Source: Thermothielavioides terrestris NRRL 8126 (lineage: Eukaryota; Ascomycota; Sordariomycetes; Sordariales; Chaetomiaceae). Taken from it: 64,000 bases of DNA. How positions within the stretch are numbered: the stretch's first letter is position 1; every line of letters begins with the position of its first letter. A program made the translations under genes and the position numbers. Below the pieces are notes generated by a model that saw nothing but the letters and a program-made list of their open reading frames with translations, did no database searches and was not told the origin of the DNA. Of the stretch, positions 21,872 through 33,073 are shown piece after piece. The stretch lies in NCBI RefSeq assembly GCF_000226115.1, contig NC_016458.1, forward strand, positions 2,480,001 to 2,544,000, in the 5' to 3' direction.

Positions 21872-24174
21872 TGGGATGACTTTTGGTGTGTCTAGGTGGT
21901 TTGGTGGTTGCTTAATTTCTCAGTGACGGTCTTGCTGGCGACGACGACAGCTCCAGGTACTACTTTAATCAATATATCTGTTCCGCTTGGATAATTACAT
22001 GAGTTGTTTGACTCAGGTAGGCTCAAACAATGCGTCACTGTGTCTCTTCGGGCCGTTCGGCGGCCGACCTTCCGACGCACCACGTCCCTACCAACGTTGT
22101 GTCATCCGCGTTGGGATCCCCAAAGAAGGGGTGGTCACGGGAAGACACGGGAGCTACTCCTGGCACTGCCACGGAGGAGGGGCTTTCAACTGCCGGGCAC
22201 GGCGCAGGCCTGGCCGATCGCCGCCAACAGCTGGCATGCCCCCTCCTGGAGGCCCCGCCATGCAGCAACGCTTTCTGCTTGGCCGGAGGCAACCTGGATC
22301 CGTTCCGGTCGGTATTTGACCAGTGGGGGAAGCGCTGGCTGCCCCGCTTGGATGACCTGAGTGGGGAGTTGGGGCTGGCTTCCACCCGTTGTCGGCGCTG
22401 CCGGGGCTGACAGCGCCGGGTTGCTGGGGTTGCTGTGGAGACAAGCGCTGGGATTTCCAGGGACTGACGGAATTGATCCGCACTGGCGGAAGCACGTCAC
22501 TGTCCCTGAATCTGGGCGTTGGCCGAGTGACCGGGATGACTCGATGGACAGTCGAATCCCGCAGCTTGATCTCATCTTCGTCAAGTGCTCAGAAACCGTC
22601 AATTGAGCTTGACCTCCGTGCCGTTGAACGTCTGCCTCATTTCTGGCATGCGCGCTGGGACTGGGTGGAACTTGTGGCACGGACTTCGACACAGGAAGTT
22701 GATTTAGCAACCGTATGCCTCTCGGTTGCGAACTTAAGCTCTAACTCATTCTTAACTCTGGCGCAAATCACCTCAGGCTTTGCTCCCTTGCACTCGTCTC
22801 GGTCAGAGAACGACCTGACTGGACACCTCTGTCCCCGGGTATTGTGATGAAGAGAACTCAACAGCTGGTCGAGGAATGCCAAATTTGACAAGCGGTTTGC
22901 CAACAACTTCTCTGTGGAGCGGCACCTAGATCCTCGCGAGATTATGTCAACACCCGAGGATCGTCCGGTAGCCGCTACTATGAATCCCATATATTTACTA
23001 CCCCGTCCAAGAGGTCATTGTTACCTAGCTCGCCCAGTGTAGTGTAGACACCTCGGCCTGCAAAGAGACCGCAGCTTTTTGTTCGGCGAAGCTAGGTAGT
23101 CACGGCAACTTCCAGGCCTATACCGACGGGCACCACGCGTACATCTCGCCGGAGAAGCGTCTACTCTGATACCGCCAACTCGCCTAGTCCGTAGTTTTCA
23201 CTCACATCCGTGGCGTCCTACACTCCGGCCTCCGCCCGGGCAACATCCGGATCCTTGAGTCGGCACCGGGCTCCCGGGACCTGCTGCTCGCCGACTTGGG
23301 AGGTTCGGTTGTACAAGGAGCTCGCCTTGACGGTCAATCCGGGCCTATGGCCTGTTCTGCAGTCCCGGGTTCAACTGGTAGACAAGCGTCTCGCTCGTGC
23401 GGTTTCGGGATGGGCTCAATAGTCCACACAACTCATACCAGGCGGAGGCTGTGCAAGCCAACGCCGGGCGGCTCGAGGAAGTTGGCCAGGCTACCTAGAG
23501 TAGGAGAACAATGTGGCGTATCCTAACTCCCAACAGGAGAGGTTTACCGGATGATGCTGCCAAAAACCGGCGGGTAGTCGGAATATCGTGGTAGTTTGCT
23601 GGGGCTCACTTTCCAGACACTCATTTTGCGCTTTTGATACACCGTGCCGACGAACTCGGTTCTTCTCAGACTTCGAAGTATTCCGTATACTATGTCGCTC
23701 CCACTCGCCTGGCGGATACCTGGTGTCGAATCGTTATTTTGAGTATGATGCCGATCAGTGCAAGGACGGGCCGTGTAGTGTACTAACTCGTGTGCGACGG
23801 ATCGGCACTCAACCTCGGGTCGAGTGCGAATTGTTTCCCATTCCGTTGCTGACAGGCGGGCGGTAACCCACTGAGGGTCGCTCTGACAGCGATGCCAGCG
23901 TAGCAGATGTAAGATCACCGGCTGACTTGTTCGCCAATACGAGGGGCGGCGGCGATGCAATACGAGCAATGCAACGTCGACTTCCCCGGTTCCATCCACG
24001 CGATGTCCAGTAGCAACCCGGAAATGGGGGCCGCCAGGGGGCTCAAAACGACTCTGATCTGCAATGGACACAAGATAAATATCCGCCGCAATTGCCGCAT
24101 TGCTCACCACGACACCACGCAAGTCCTCACAATCTTCACCACCTCCTCCCACACAACTTCACCGACCCACGACC
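21872..24174. other. Gene-poor interval
   Basis: About 2.3 kb. Presumed promoters of the asparagine synthetase (-) and the small secreted protein (+) lie at its ends. Overlapping frames at 21987-22847 and 23210-24152 show no domain or splice pattern I can support. Confidence 0.5.
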
Positions 24175-24870
24175 ATGCGCCTCGCACCCACCCTCGCCCT
24201 CACGGCGGCGACAACCGCCACGGCGCTGCCCAACCTCGCGCCCCGCGCCACCCCGACGGCACCCGCAACAAAACCCACCCTCTCACACTCCAACGGCTTC
24301 TACCTGACCGCGCGCCTCTCCGACCCGGCGCACGACCTGAACCCGTCCATCGACGGGTGGACGCTGGGCACGGCGCACACGGGCGCGGGCCTCAACGCCG
24401 CGGTGCTGTACGCGGCGAGCAGCGGCGCCGGCCGCCTCTTCTATGAAAACGGCACTCAGGCCCAGGCGGTCGCGGGCCAGACGACGCTGGTCACGGACGG
24501 CGGCACGCCGCTGGCGCCGTCCAGCCTGATCGTGCAGCCGGCCGGGCAGCCGCCGCGGATCATCGACATCGACTACAACCAGGGCACGCCCGCCGCCGTC
24601 GAGGCGGCCGGCAACGGCCTCGGCCCGCAGCTGGTCAACGGCCTCGGCCAGGGCACGTTTCTCGCCTGCAACGCGACGGTGCCGTACTATGGGTACAAGT
24701 TTGTGACGCTGCAGTATTTGTATGGCGAGCCGGGGGATAAGGGACAGGGTGCCGTGCCGGCGGACTGCGTGCCCATCTCGCTGGTGCCGCAGTGCACGAC
24801 GCTCAATGACTTGCCGCCGGGGAGCTACTCGAGCCATGAGTTTGCGGTGGAGGTGGCGTGCTATGCGTGA
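24175..24870 (+). CDS. Small secreted protein (DUF7907-like)
   Basis: Single-exon protein of 231 residues. It has a signal peptide (MRLAPTLALTAATTATALP), a Pro/Thr-rich linker, then one domain beginning NGFYLTARLSDP..DLNPSIDGWTLGTAHTGAGLN. Four cysteines in the C-terminal half (FLACNAT, PADC, PQCT, VACYA) can form two disulphides. One NGT and one NAT give possible N-glycosylation sites. The pattern matches a widespread family of short extracellular ascomycete proteins of unknown function, which I recall as DUF7907. The start is the ATG just before the signal peptide; the frame is also open 25 codons upstream, but that segment is Ser/Pro leader sequence. Confidence 0.75.
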   Translation: MRLAPTLALTAATTATALPNLAPRATPTAPATKPTLSHSNGFYLTARLSDPAHDLNPSIDGWTLGTAHTGAGLNAAVLYAASSGAGRLFYENGTQAQAVAGQTTLVTDGGTPLAPSSLIVQPAGQPPRIIDIDYNQGTPAAVEAAGNGLGPQLVNGLGQGTFLACNATVPYYGYKFVTLQYLYGEPGDKGQGAVPADCVPISLVPQCTTLNDLPPGSYSSHEFAVEVACYA

Positions 24871-26297
24871 GGCGGGATATGGGCGGGTGATGCCGGTTAG
24901 TCGAGTGGAAAGAGGAGAGAGATGGGAGGAGTGTGTATCCGTATCGGTCTGTTCACCCTTGCCAATAGAGGAATCTTCAGGGCGGCATTAATATAATTAT
25001 AATAGTGTACACACCTAGGCTCGTAAGGATGTTCCTGAGCCTTTGATGTTGATTTCCCTCTCTGACGCGCTAGGCAGTCATCGTCTTGGGGCGCTCCAAG
25101 TTCGCCACCAAGCTCGAGACTTTTCTCCTTGACTATTCTGCAATCATATAGACCTCGTTGCACGGCTCCTCATAGAGTGTGTAGTTATGCAGTGAAACCA
25201 AGTGTTGGCCACAGATTTCAATAGTGAGTGCTACAAATTGCTGATGCCATGCCACGCGAACAATATGTTGCACAGATAGAGTCCATTTCGGGCTCATAGC
25301 TTTCTCATCGCGAACTGTTATCTTCCCTTCTTCTTTGCCTATCCCGTCTGTTTCCTTTTCATTTTTGCGAGAGCAGGTTCTGGGGCGTTAACATGTAGAT
25401 AGGAACACGTCGATGCTTGGGGCATCTTCTATTCGGCCCTCGAGTCTAACCAGAGGCTTGGCAGCTGTGGCTGCAGCTTGTCTCAACTCCATCAGTGGCT
25501 TATTGCGTTCCACTCATGCCGTTCCACACGGCTGACTCGGGAAGGTGCTGCGGGCATGAATCTCTCCGCTCCACGTTCTTCCGCTCCACGTTCCTGGCGG
25601 TCGCGCTCGACGTCACACCAGCCATGTGCCGTCCTACACGGCCCTCCTTCGCGCAGCCCAAGAACTGCTCCGTCATCCCCGGATCCTGGCTGGAATATGC
25701 GGCCGGCCTGCCGATGCAGTCATCCAAGTTTGCTGGCAGCGCATTGCCCAATGCGGCAGCTGTGAAATGTCATCGCGCCAACCAACGTCCCAAGCCTCCC
25801 CCTCTCGTGCCCCCCTTGCGCCCCTCTTCAGCCCCTCTCGTAGGATTCCTCTGCATGCTCCGCATCAAGCTGCACTTCGGCCGATCTCAGACCCCGCGAT
25901 GCACCCCGTGACGGGGCGATCGCCAGTGCCGGTCCCTCGGCCGCCATCCGGTCCTCTCGGCAGCGAATGGTTGTCCTCGCCAAGTCGCATGACCGCTCCG
26001 CTTCAGATGGAAGTTGGATGGAGGCTCGAACACTCTGCCTGTTCACGTCGCAGCCAAGCAACAGTCGTATTGTTCCAGCACGGGAGAATACGGACGGCAG
26101 AGAAGTGCTTCCACGGCGTTGAATTGCTATAAAGCCAAGTGACTGCTGACTTATGCTGCCAGTTCTCGATGCTCCATTACCATGATCTTACCCTCACGCC
26201 ACACCATCATCATCGGGTGCTGCCATTGCTATCTGCCAACGTTGTCTCATCCTTACAATTGGCTTTCACTCGTTCTGGCACAGTAAAGGGTTTCGCC
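24871..26297. other. Intergenic
   Basis: 3' flank of the secreted protein gene and presumed promoter of the GH2 gene. The motif CGCTCCACGTTC is repeated near 25568-25592. No gene recognised. Confidence 0.55.
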
Positions 26298-28480
26298 ATG
26301 CTTATCCTCTTGCAATTGCCCCTCCTGCTATGCGCCTGGCTCCTGGCGGGCGCCGAGGCCGCCGCGCCGTACAAGCTCCTGGCGCCTCCGCTGGACACGC
26401 CCTGGACCAGCAAGGTCGGCACCAATCCCTGGCCGCAGTATCCCCGCCCGCAGCTCCGTCGTGATGCCTGGCAGTCGCTCAACGGAATCTGGACCTACCA
26501 GCCCGCTCAGGGCGCCGGCGATGTCGCCAACCCCCCGGCGCTGCCGCTCTCCCAGGAGGTGCTCATCCCCTCGTGCATCGAGAGCGGCATCTCGGGCATC
26601 ATGAAGATGGGAGTGACCCACATGTGGTTCGGCACGACCTTCACGATTCCGCCTAACTGGCCAAAGGGCCAGCGGGTCCTGCTCAACTTCGAGGCCGTCG
26701 ACTACGAGGCCACCGTCTTCGTCAACGGTACTCAGGTCGGCTTCCACCGCGGCGGCTACTCGCGCTTCTCGCTCGACATCACGAGCCACGTCGTTCGGAA
26801 TGGCCCCAATCAGGTGTAAGACCCCAATTTGAGATGGTAATTGTCCACAACTGACAAGGCACATCGGTCAAGGCACGTCTTCGTCTTTGACCCTACCGAT
26901 GACCAGAGCATCCCGCAGGGCAAGCAGACCAAGCGGCTGTCCCACATTTTCTACACGCCCTGCACCGGGATCTGGCAGACTGTCTGGCTCGAGACGGTCC
27001 CCGACAACTACATCACGGGCGTGGATATCGCAGCCGACATGCACGGAACGGGCAAGTCACCGGATTGTCAAGCGCGAAGCAAGTCAGGGGCTAACACCGC
27101 GTCTGCAGTCAACGTGACTGTTCACAGCCGCACCCAGAAGTCGACGCCAGTCAAGGTTTCCGTGGAAGGCGAGCAGGGCGGCATTATCGCCTCCCAGTTG
27201 CATGCGTCCGACGAGCCCTTCACCTTCTCCGTTTCCTCGCCCAAGCTCTGGTCGCCCGATTCGCCCACCCTGTACAACGTCACGATCACCATGGGGACCG
27301 ACGTGGTGAAGAGCTACACCGGCTTCCGCACCATCTCGTCCGGCGTGGTCCACGGGATCAAGCGCCCGCTGCTCAATGGCGAGTTCGTGTTTCTGTTTGG
27401 CCCGCTAGACCAGGGATTCTGGCCCGACGGCATTTACACGCCGCCGACGATCGAGGCGATGGTCTACGATCTGAAGGTCATCAAGGGCCTGGGCATGAAC
27501 ATGCTGCGCAAGCACGTAGGTCTACTTACCTTACCCAGTTTGCCACCGACAGCCTGTGCGTCTGTGCTTACTTAGCCTCCATCTCAGATCAAAGTCGAGA
27601 CCGACCTCTTCTACGAGGCGTGCGACCGGCTGGGCCTCATGGTAATCCAGGACATGCCGTCGATGCGCGTGTACACCAACGCGCGGCCGTCCGACGCCGA
27701 GCAGGCCGAGTTCCAGCGCCAGCTCGAGGTCATGGTCAACGACCACAAGAGCCACCCCAGCATCGTCACCTGGATCATCTACAACGAAGGCTGGGGCCAG
27801 CGGACCGACTACTTCCCGGAGTTTGCCATCACCGACCGCATCCGCCAGCTTGACCCGACCCGACTGGTGGACGCCGTTACAGGCTGGTATGACCACGGCG
27901 CCGGAGACTTCTCTGTGGGTGCTCTCTCTTGCGTGCGCTTTACCCGGTGCCAAACGCTGACCCAGGGGCATACAGGACAACCACCACTACGCCGACCCGC
28001 AGTGCGGCACGCCCTTTTACTCGCTCAACTCCTCGCCGTTCGATCCCAACCGCATCGGCTTCCAGGGCGAGTTCGGCGGCATCGGCCTGCGCCCGGCAGA
28101 CGCCAAGTACGTGCACACCTTTCTGTCCCCTCCCCCTCCCAACTATTCCTCCTTACAACTCATACTAACCACCCACCCTTCACCCTTGCTGCACGGACAG
28201 CCTCTGGCCGGTCCCGGAAGCCGTCGCGACGATCAACCAGACGTACGAGCTGCACGAGGGCGCGGACTCGTTCCACTACCGCGCGCACGTGCTGCTGGGC
28301 CTGCTGCGCGACCAGGTCGAGCGCTGGGCCTGCAGCGGCGCCGTGTACACGCAGACGACCGACGTCGAGGGCGAGGTCAACGGGCTGATGACGTACGACC
28401 GCCGCGTCGTGCGCGTCGACCAGGACCGCTGGCGCCAGGACATCGCCGCGCTGTACCGGGCGGCTAAGGCGAGGGCGTGA
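26298..28480 (+). CDS. Secreted glycoside hydrolase family 2 enzyme
   Basis: Extracellular retaining glycosidase of the GH2 clan (beta-galactosidase/glucuronidase fold); the actual sugar is undetermined. Exons: 26298..26815, 26873..27051, 27109..27515, 27588..27914, 27976..28106, 28201..28480; product 613 residues. A signal peptide (LLQLPLLLCAWLLAGAEAA) precedes the jelly-roll sugar-binding domain (RRDAWQSLNGIWTY; MWFGTTFTIP; VFVNGTQVG..GGYSRFSLDIT). An immunoglobulin-like domain and a TIM barrel follow. The acid/base is E435 in IIYNEGWGQ and the nucleophile is E509 in GFQGEFGG. The second intron (27052-27108) has a GC donor (GCAAGT), is 57 nt long and contains no stop, so retention would add 19 residues in frame. 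The start at 26298 directly precedes the signal peptide. Confidence 0.88.
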
Positions 28481-29995
28481 TCGTCCCTCGCGGTGGAGAG
28501 ATGGATGGATGGATAGATGGGGGAGGGGTGTGTGGGGTGTTATTTAGGCGGGAGGGAGGAACAGGGGACAGGATGTGTAGGTGAGCTCGCGCGATCGTGC
28601 GTAAAGAGCTGGATACGGGGTTGAGTAGAGCGTTATCTTGTCGTCTAGTCTTCAGCCAGCTTCGTGGTTCTGGCTGAGCACCGACAAGAAATTCAGAGAG
28701 TTATCCCTCCCACTTACTCTCGTAGTAGTGCTGCTTGACACCTGTGCCTGATGGCGCTTCCAGAGGACCGTGAAGAGGGAAGGGGCGCCTTGCGAGCGAA
28801 ACTGCTAGGGACCGGTAAAGGGGCTTCCTGGTGGCGGACGACCACCCTGTTGGAGTGATGGCTGTGTTGATGTCACCTTCGTTGAATTCTGCGGCTGGAC
28901 AGTAAAGGACCTGAATCAGCCCGGGGTCGAAGCGAACGCTAGTCAGACGAACAAAGAACGCAAAAAGGCAAGGCTGCCAGAGGGAACTTGATGAGACGGC
29001 TGGGTTGCTGTCTCGGAAACCCTAAGGAGGAGCGTTGCCGGGTCCTCAAGGATTTTGACAAGGTATGCCCTAAGTAAGTTGATTCGTTTCGAAGTTCGAT
29101 TGGGTCGATGATGACGCAGCGGATATGTGAAGAGACGGATCAACATGGACGGTGGGCATATGTGCTCGCTGTACCAGAGGGGGTTCCGCTGTATGCTAAG
29201 TTTGGCCTTCAGACTGTGGGTCGTGTTGAGACCCCCCGAGGAAGAATCACCAGCAAGCTTCGGCCAGCTCGCACCACGACCCTATAATGGAATTCTTCCG
29301 CTTTTGATCGCCCAACCGCCTGTAGTTAGAGTTTGGCGACGCCATCCAGACCGGACTTGCCAAGATCGACGAGACTCTCAGTTCTTGCAACTGCGCCATA
29401 TGTCGCATGCGCCAGGTGACCATGTCCGCAGTGTAGAATGTTGACAAGATCACAACTTGATCCTTGATTCTGCTCGGTGACCGCAGGTGTCCTGCGGAGT
29501 GAATCTGGCAGCCAGCTGCATACGTCGCACGTCGCCCACTTCAGCCAATCCCATGCTGCTGCCTGATGGCCAGCTGAAGGTCAATCCAACATGCACTCTG
29601 TCGCTGTCGCGATCCCCAAGATGGAATGGAACCTGGAAATCGGGCTCCGTTGAAGAGACTGCAGTAAAGATGGGTCACATACCGCCGGGCAGCAGGTATT
29701 TCCTTCCGGCAGGCTCAATCTTTCGCCTACTTTTTGACGCTGCATCATAATCATTAGCGGAAGGTGCTGTTCGCTAAAAGGGCGGACGGAGGTGGACTCG
29801 GACTTCCGAGATGGGGAAGACTATCATAAAGATTTCAGACTGGCGCCTCCCATGGAACGTGCCACCAGGCAACGAACGAATCAGTCCTGCGATGATGCTA
29901 TAGGAAGGCCAACGCTGGCATCATCGTTCTTAATCTCTCCTCGCTGTATGACCGACAAGACTGACCACAGTCCTTGAAGTTTTCAATCATACATC
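28481..29995. other. Intergenic
   Basis: GATG/GGAT-rich sequence just after the GH2 stop (28499-28520), then about 1.4 kb with only short unconvincing frames. Presumed promoter of the ankyrin gene at the right end. Confidence 0.55.
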
Positions 29996-30524
29996 ATGCG
30001 TATCACGCCCGAGGAGTCGCATCAAATCGCTGTCTACGCCGGCCAGGGGGAGGTGGCCAAAATGACAGCCGCAATCAAGCACTTGGCCGAACGGGAAGGC
30101 GTGTCCCCGGCCCAAGTCCTGTTCGGCTGCAAAGACGACTTCCAGCAGACAGCGGCCCACACCGCCGCCAAGGGAGGACAAACACGTCAGCCGCCGACCC
30201 GGAATTATCTTCTCCTCAGCGCGAAGCTGACAGTTCGCAGGCTCCATCGAAGCTCTGGCCGAGCTGCTCGGCAGCCGGGAGCACCGGGCCACATACTTCA
30301 ACATAGCGAACAGATTCTCGGGCGATCGGCCGGTGCATTCTGCGATGCGGCACGGCTTCTTGGACGTCTTGAAGGTGCTGGTGGCCAACGGGGCGGACCC
30401 GACGGCCAAGAATCGCTTCGGGGACACGGTGGCCGACTACGCGGGCGATTTCGAACCGGAGGAGGTGCAGCGGGTCATTGACGAGTATAGGAGAAGCCAG
30501 GTTGCTACGGGACAGGGTAACTGA
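29996..30524 (+). CDS. Small ankyrin-repeat protein
   Basis: Probably an intracellular protein-binding adaptor of 157 residues. Exons 29996..30185 and 30241..30524, with a 55-nt intron that begins GTCAGC and has a CTGAC branch site before TTCGCAG. Splicing restores an ankyrin repeat across the junction (TAAHTAAKGGQTR joined to SIEALAELLG). A second repeat reads HSAMRHGFLDVLKVLVANGADPTAKNRFGDT. A short helical tail ends in VQRVIDEYRR. No catalytic domain. The donor is weak (GTCAGC), but the resulting protein reads smoothly. Confidence 0.8.
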
Positions 30525-30942
30525 TTGAGACTTGCCTTTTGCCGAGCTCCAGAGTATCCGCAACCTTCCTCGTTTTCAGCATGGTCTCCGTATGGAAGAC
30601 ACTACGAGGCACAGATAGTTGGCCTTAAGGGTTTTGCGGACAGGGTTTTGGCCCTGGAACCTTGGAGGCTCAAGGCCATCACACTGAACATCGCGTCGCT
30701 TTTATCGACTGGAAAGTATCCTTCTTGACAAAGGCGCAGAGAAGAGGATGAGTTAAGCTGGGCTGATTCAGGTTCCCGAAGGGATCCAATTCGGTTCCAA
30801 TTCCTTTAATCCTCCCTATTACCCCCAGTTCACCACTAGGAGTTACCGGATGTTGCATTAAACCGCTCTTTGGGGGTTCCATTGCCCCTGGCTGTAGAAA
30901 CCCTTCATCCCCCCGGGTGCCTCCAGCACAGCGCGGAACCTA
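30525..30942. other. Short intergenic gap between convergent genes
   Basis: About 420 bp between the stop codons of the ankyrin gene (+) and the monooxygenase gene (-). No coding signal. Confidence 0.6.
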
Positions 30943-32571
30943 CTAACAGAGCGGCTCTATCTTACCCCTGGAAAACTCCTCCCGCACCCTCGCGGAGACT
31001 TCACTCCACTTCTCCTTCGCATCCTGCTCCGAGTCAAACGAGTATAGCGGGCGGTTCTGCCGTATGTTGTCAGTCACGGGGTCCCTGCCGACGGAGAAAT
31101 GGGCCGGATATTGTCTCTGACCTTGATCTTGACCACCTCGGGATCGATCTCGACGTTCTCGTCCACGTTCTTTAGCACATTATGCCACCGATCGCGGAGG
31201 TCCTCGCCGTGCGTCTGGCTGACGCGGATGCGCGGGAAGCGCAGCTTCTCGTACGCGCGCGTGGCGATCTTGACCTCGTCGCGGCCGGCCATGGCCAGGC
31301 AGGCGGCCAGCACCCCCGCGCTCTCGGTGGCCTGGCTGGCGCCCTGCGCCGACGTCGGCAGGTGCGCGTGGCAGCTGTCGCCAAGCAGCACGATGCGGTG
31401 CGACCGCGGCGACACCCACGTCGGCAGCGGCTTGCGGTAGCAGATCTTCCAGTCGAGGCACTTCTCGGTCGACTGGATCGCCCCGCGGATGCTCGGGTCG
31501 ATGTCCGCCACCAGCCGGCGCACCTCGTCCATGTCCCCGGGCTGGAACCACGACTCGGGCACGTCGCCGTCGTCTTTGTGGGTCAGGATCCTGGGTATGT
31601 CAATCAGCTATGCCTCGCAGGATAATTTGCAGTAGTGATAACCTAGCGGCAAACGGGACAAAAGTGAGAAAGAAGAGGGAAAGCAAGAATGGAAATTACC
31701 AGTTAAACTCGCGTCCCCCGCGGAGCGTGTTCTGCACCACATGCATGTCCGGCCCGATCCAGAAGTTGACGCAGTCGCCGTCCAGGTAGGCGTTGCGGGC
31801 CGGGTCGGCGCGCATCTCGGCGGTCGTCTCGAAGAAGGCGCGGAAGCAGGCGTAGCCGCTCGAGACCGGGTCGTCGCGCGCGCCGAGCACGAGGTGCCGC
31901 GCCAGCGACTTGATCCCGTCCGCGGCGACGATCACGTCGGCCGTCAGCGTCTCGCCCGAGGCGAGCGTCAGCGACGGCGCCGGCTCCGCGTCGTCGTACG
32001 ACGCCACCTCGGCACCCATGCGGATGGGAATGCCTCGTTCCCGGACCCTGGGAGGAAGTGGTTTTAGGTGGAATGCGGCGGACAAGTGGAAAGACGGGTA
32101 GGAGGTAGTCATAGGAGATGGGGAAAGGGTACGCACCACTTTAGAAAAATATCGTGGTAGTCCCCCCGATGTCCGATATAGCCCGCCATGTCCATGAGCG
32201 GCTGCTCGGCGAGCACCTTCCCATCGTGCCATCTACGGATCTTCATGGTCGGGGCCTGGTTGCCGATCTCCTGGATCTCTCTAACATCACAGCCCCAGCG
32301 GGCCAGCAGCCGGAAAGCATTTTCACCCAGGCCAAGCGAATCCCCGAGTCGGTGGAACTGGCGGACTTTGTCCAGAACAGCGACCACCTCATGGCCATGG
32401 TGGTGAAGAGCAATGGCAGCGGCACACCCGCCCAAGCCTGCCCCGACGACGATCACTGGTATCAAGTGGAGTGTCAGTTACAGCGCCATCTGCAGACCAA
32501 GGACCATACATACCCCGCAAGGGAGGATTATGAGGAGATGGGAGACGCGAGTAAGCTTCCTGAGAACCCAT
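30943..32571 (-). CDS. FAD-dependent aromatic monooxygenase (salicylate hydroxylase-like)
   Basis: Group A flavoprotein monooxygenase that would hydroxylate an aromatic ring using NAD(P)H and O2. Exons: complement 32571..32514, 32455..32137, 32047..31700, 31590..31122, 31056..30943; product 435 residues. The FAD dinucleotide fold is VIVVGAGLGGCAAA (G24, G26, G29), the DG motif is AADGIKS (D169-G170), and the GD motif is LLGDSCHAH (G312-D313) followed by SAQGASQATE. The start is the ATG at 32571; a 58-nt intron joins it to the FAD motif. The gene diverges from the vanillyl-alcohol-oxidase-like gene, with 502 bp between start codons, suggesting shared control. Salicylate or hydroxybenzoate-type substrates are likely for the family, but the exact one is inference. 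Confidence 0.88.
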
Positions 32572-33073
32572 GATGACAGCCGACGAGGAGACCAAGAAAT
32601 CGATGTTTCATGAAACCGATTGAGAGCTCGCGTGCTGCAAACCTTGCATGAATACCTTGTTTGTTTAGAAAAAGACCCTACCGGATTCCTCTTCCGACAC
32701 CGTTCGACCGTTGACAACCATATCCGTGCCAGTTCGAACCATCTTGTGCGGGGCACTGTCGATGTTCAACGGCAATTGGCATCCCGAATGCCGATTTGGC
32801 AGCTCTGAGATGCAGATTTATTTCCGGTTTTGGCTGGAAAAGGGCTGCCGAGACGAAGGGTACGCCTTCCCCCTTCGTTCGGGGCATGCGGGGTTTGCCC
32901 CAACGGGCGTCGAATGGTAGCGCTACTCGAGTAAGCATGATGGACGAGGATAAAGTCGTGTTGAGTTCCAATGGGCCAAGAGCCCCGAAGAGAAATGAAA
33001 TGTCCGTCATTTTTCATCGAGTTTCAATCCCGGCGTAAGTCCCACCAACGAGACCTGAGGCTCCCAATGCGCG
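32572..33073. promoter_or_regulatory. Divergent promoter region of the two flavoenzyme genes
   Basis: The 502 bp between the start codons of the monooxygenase (-) and the vanillyl-alcohol-oxidase-like gene (+) must hold both promoters. I can name no specific binding site with confidence. The frames in it are short and lack domains. Confidence 0.6.
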
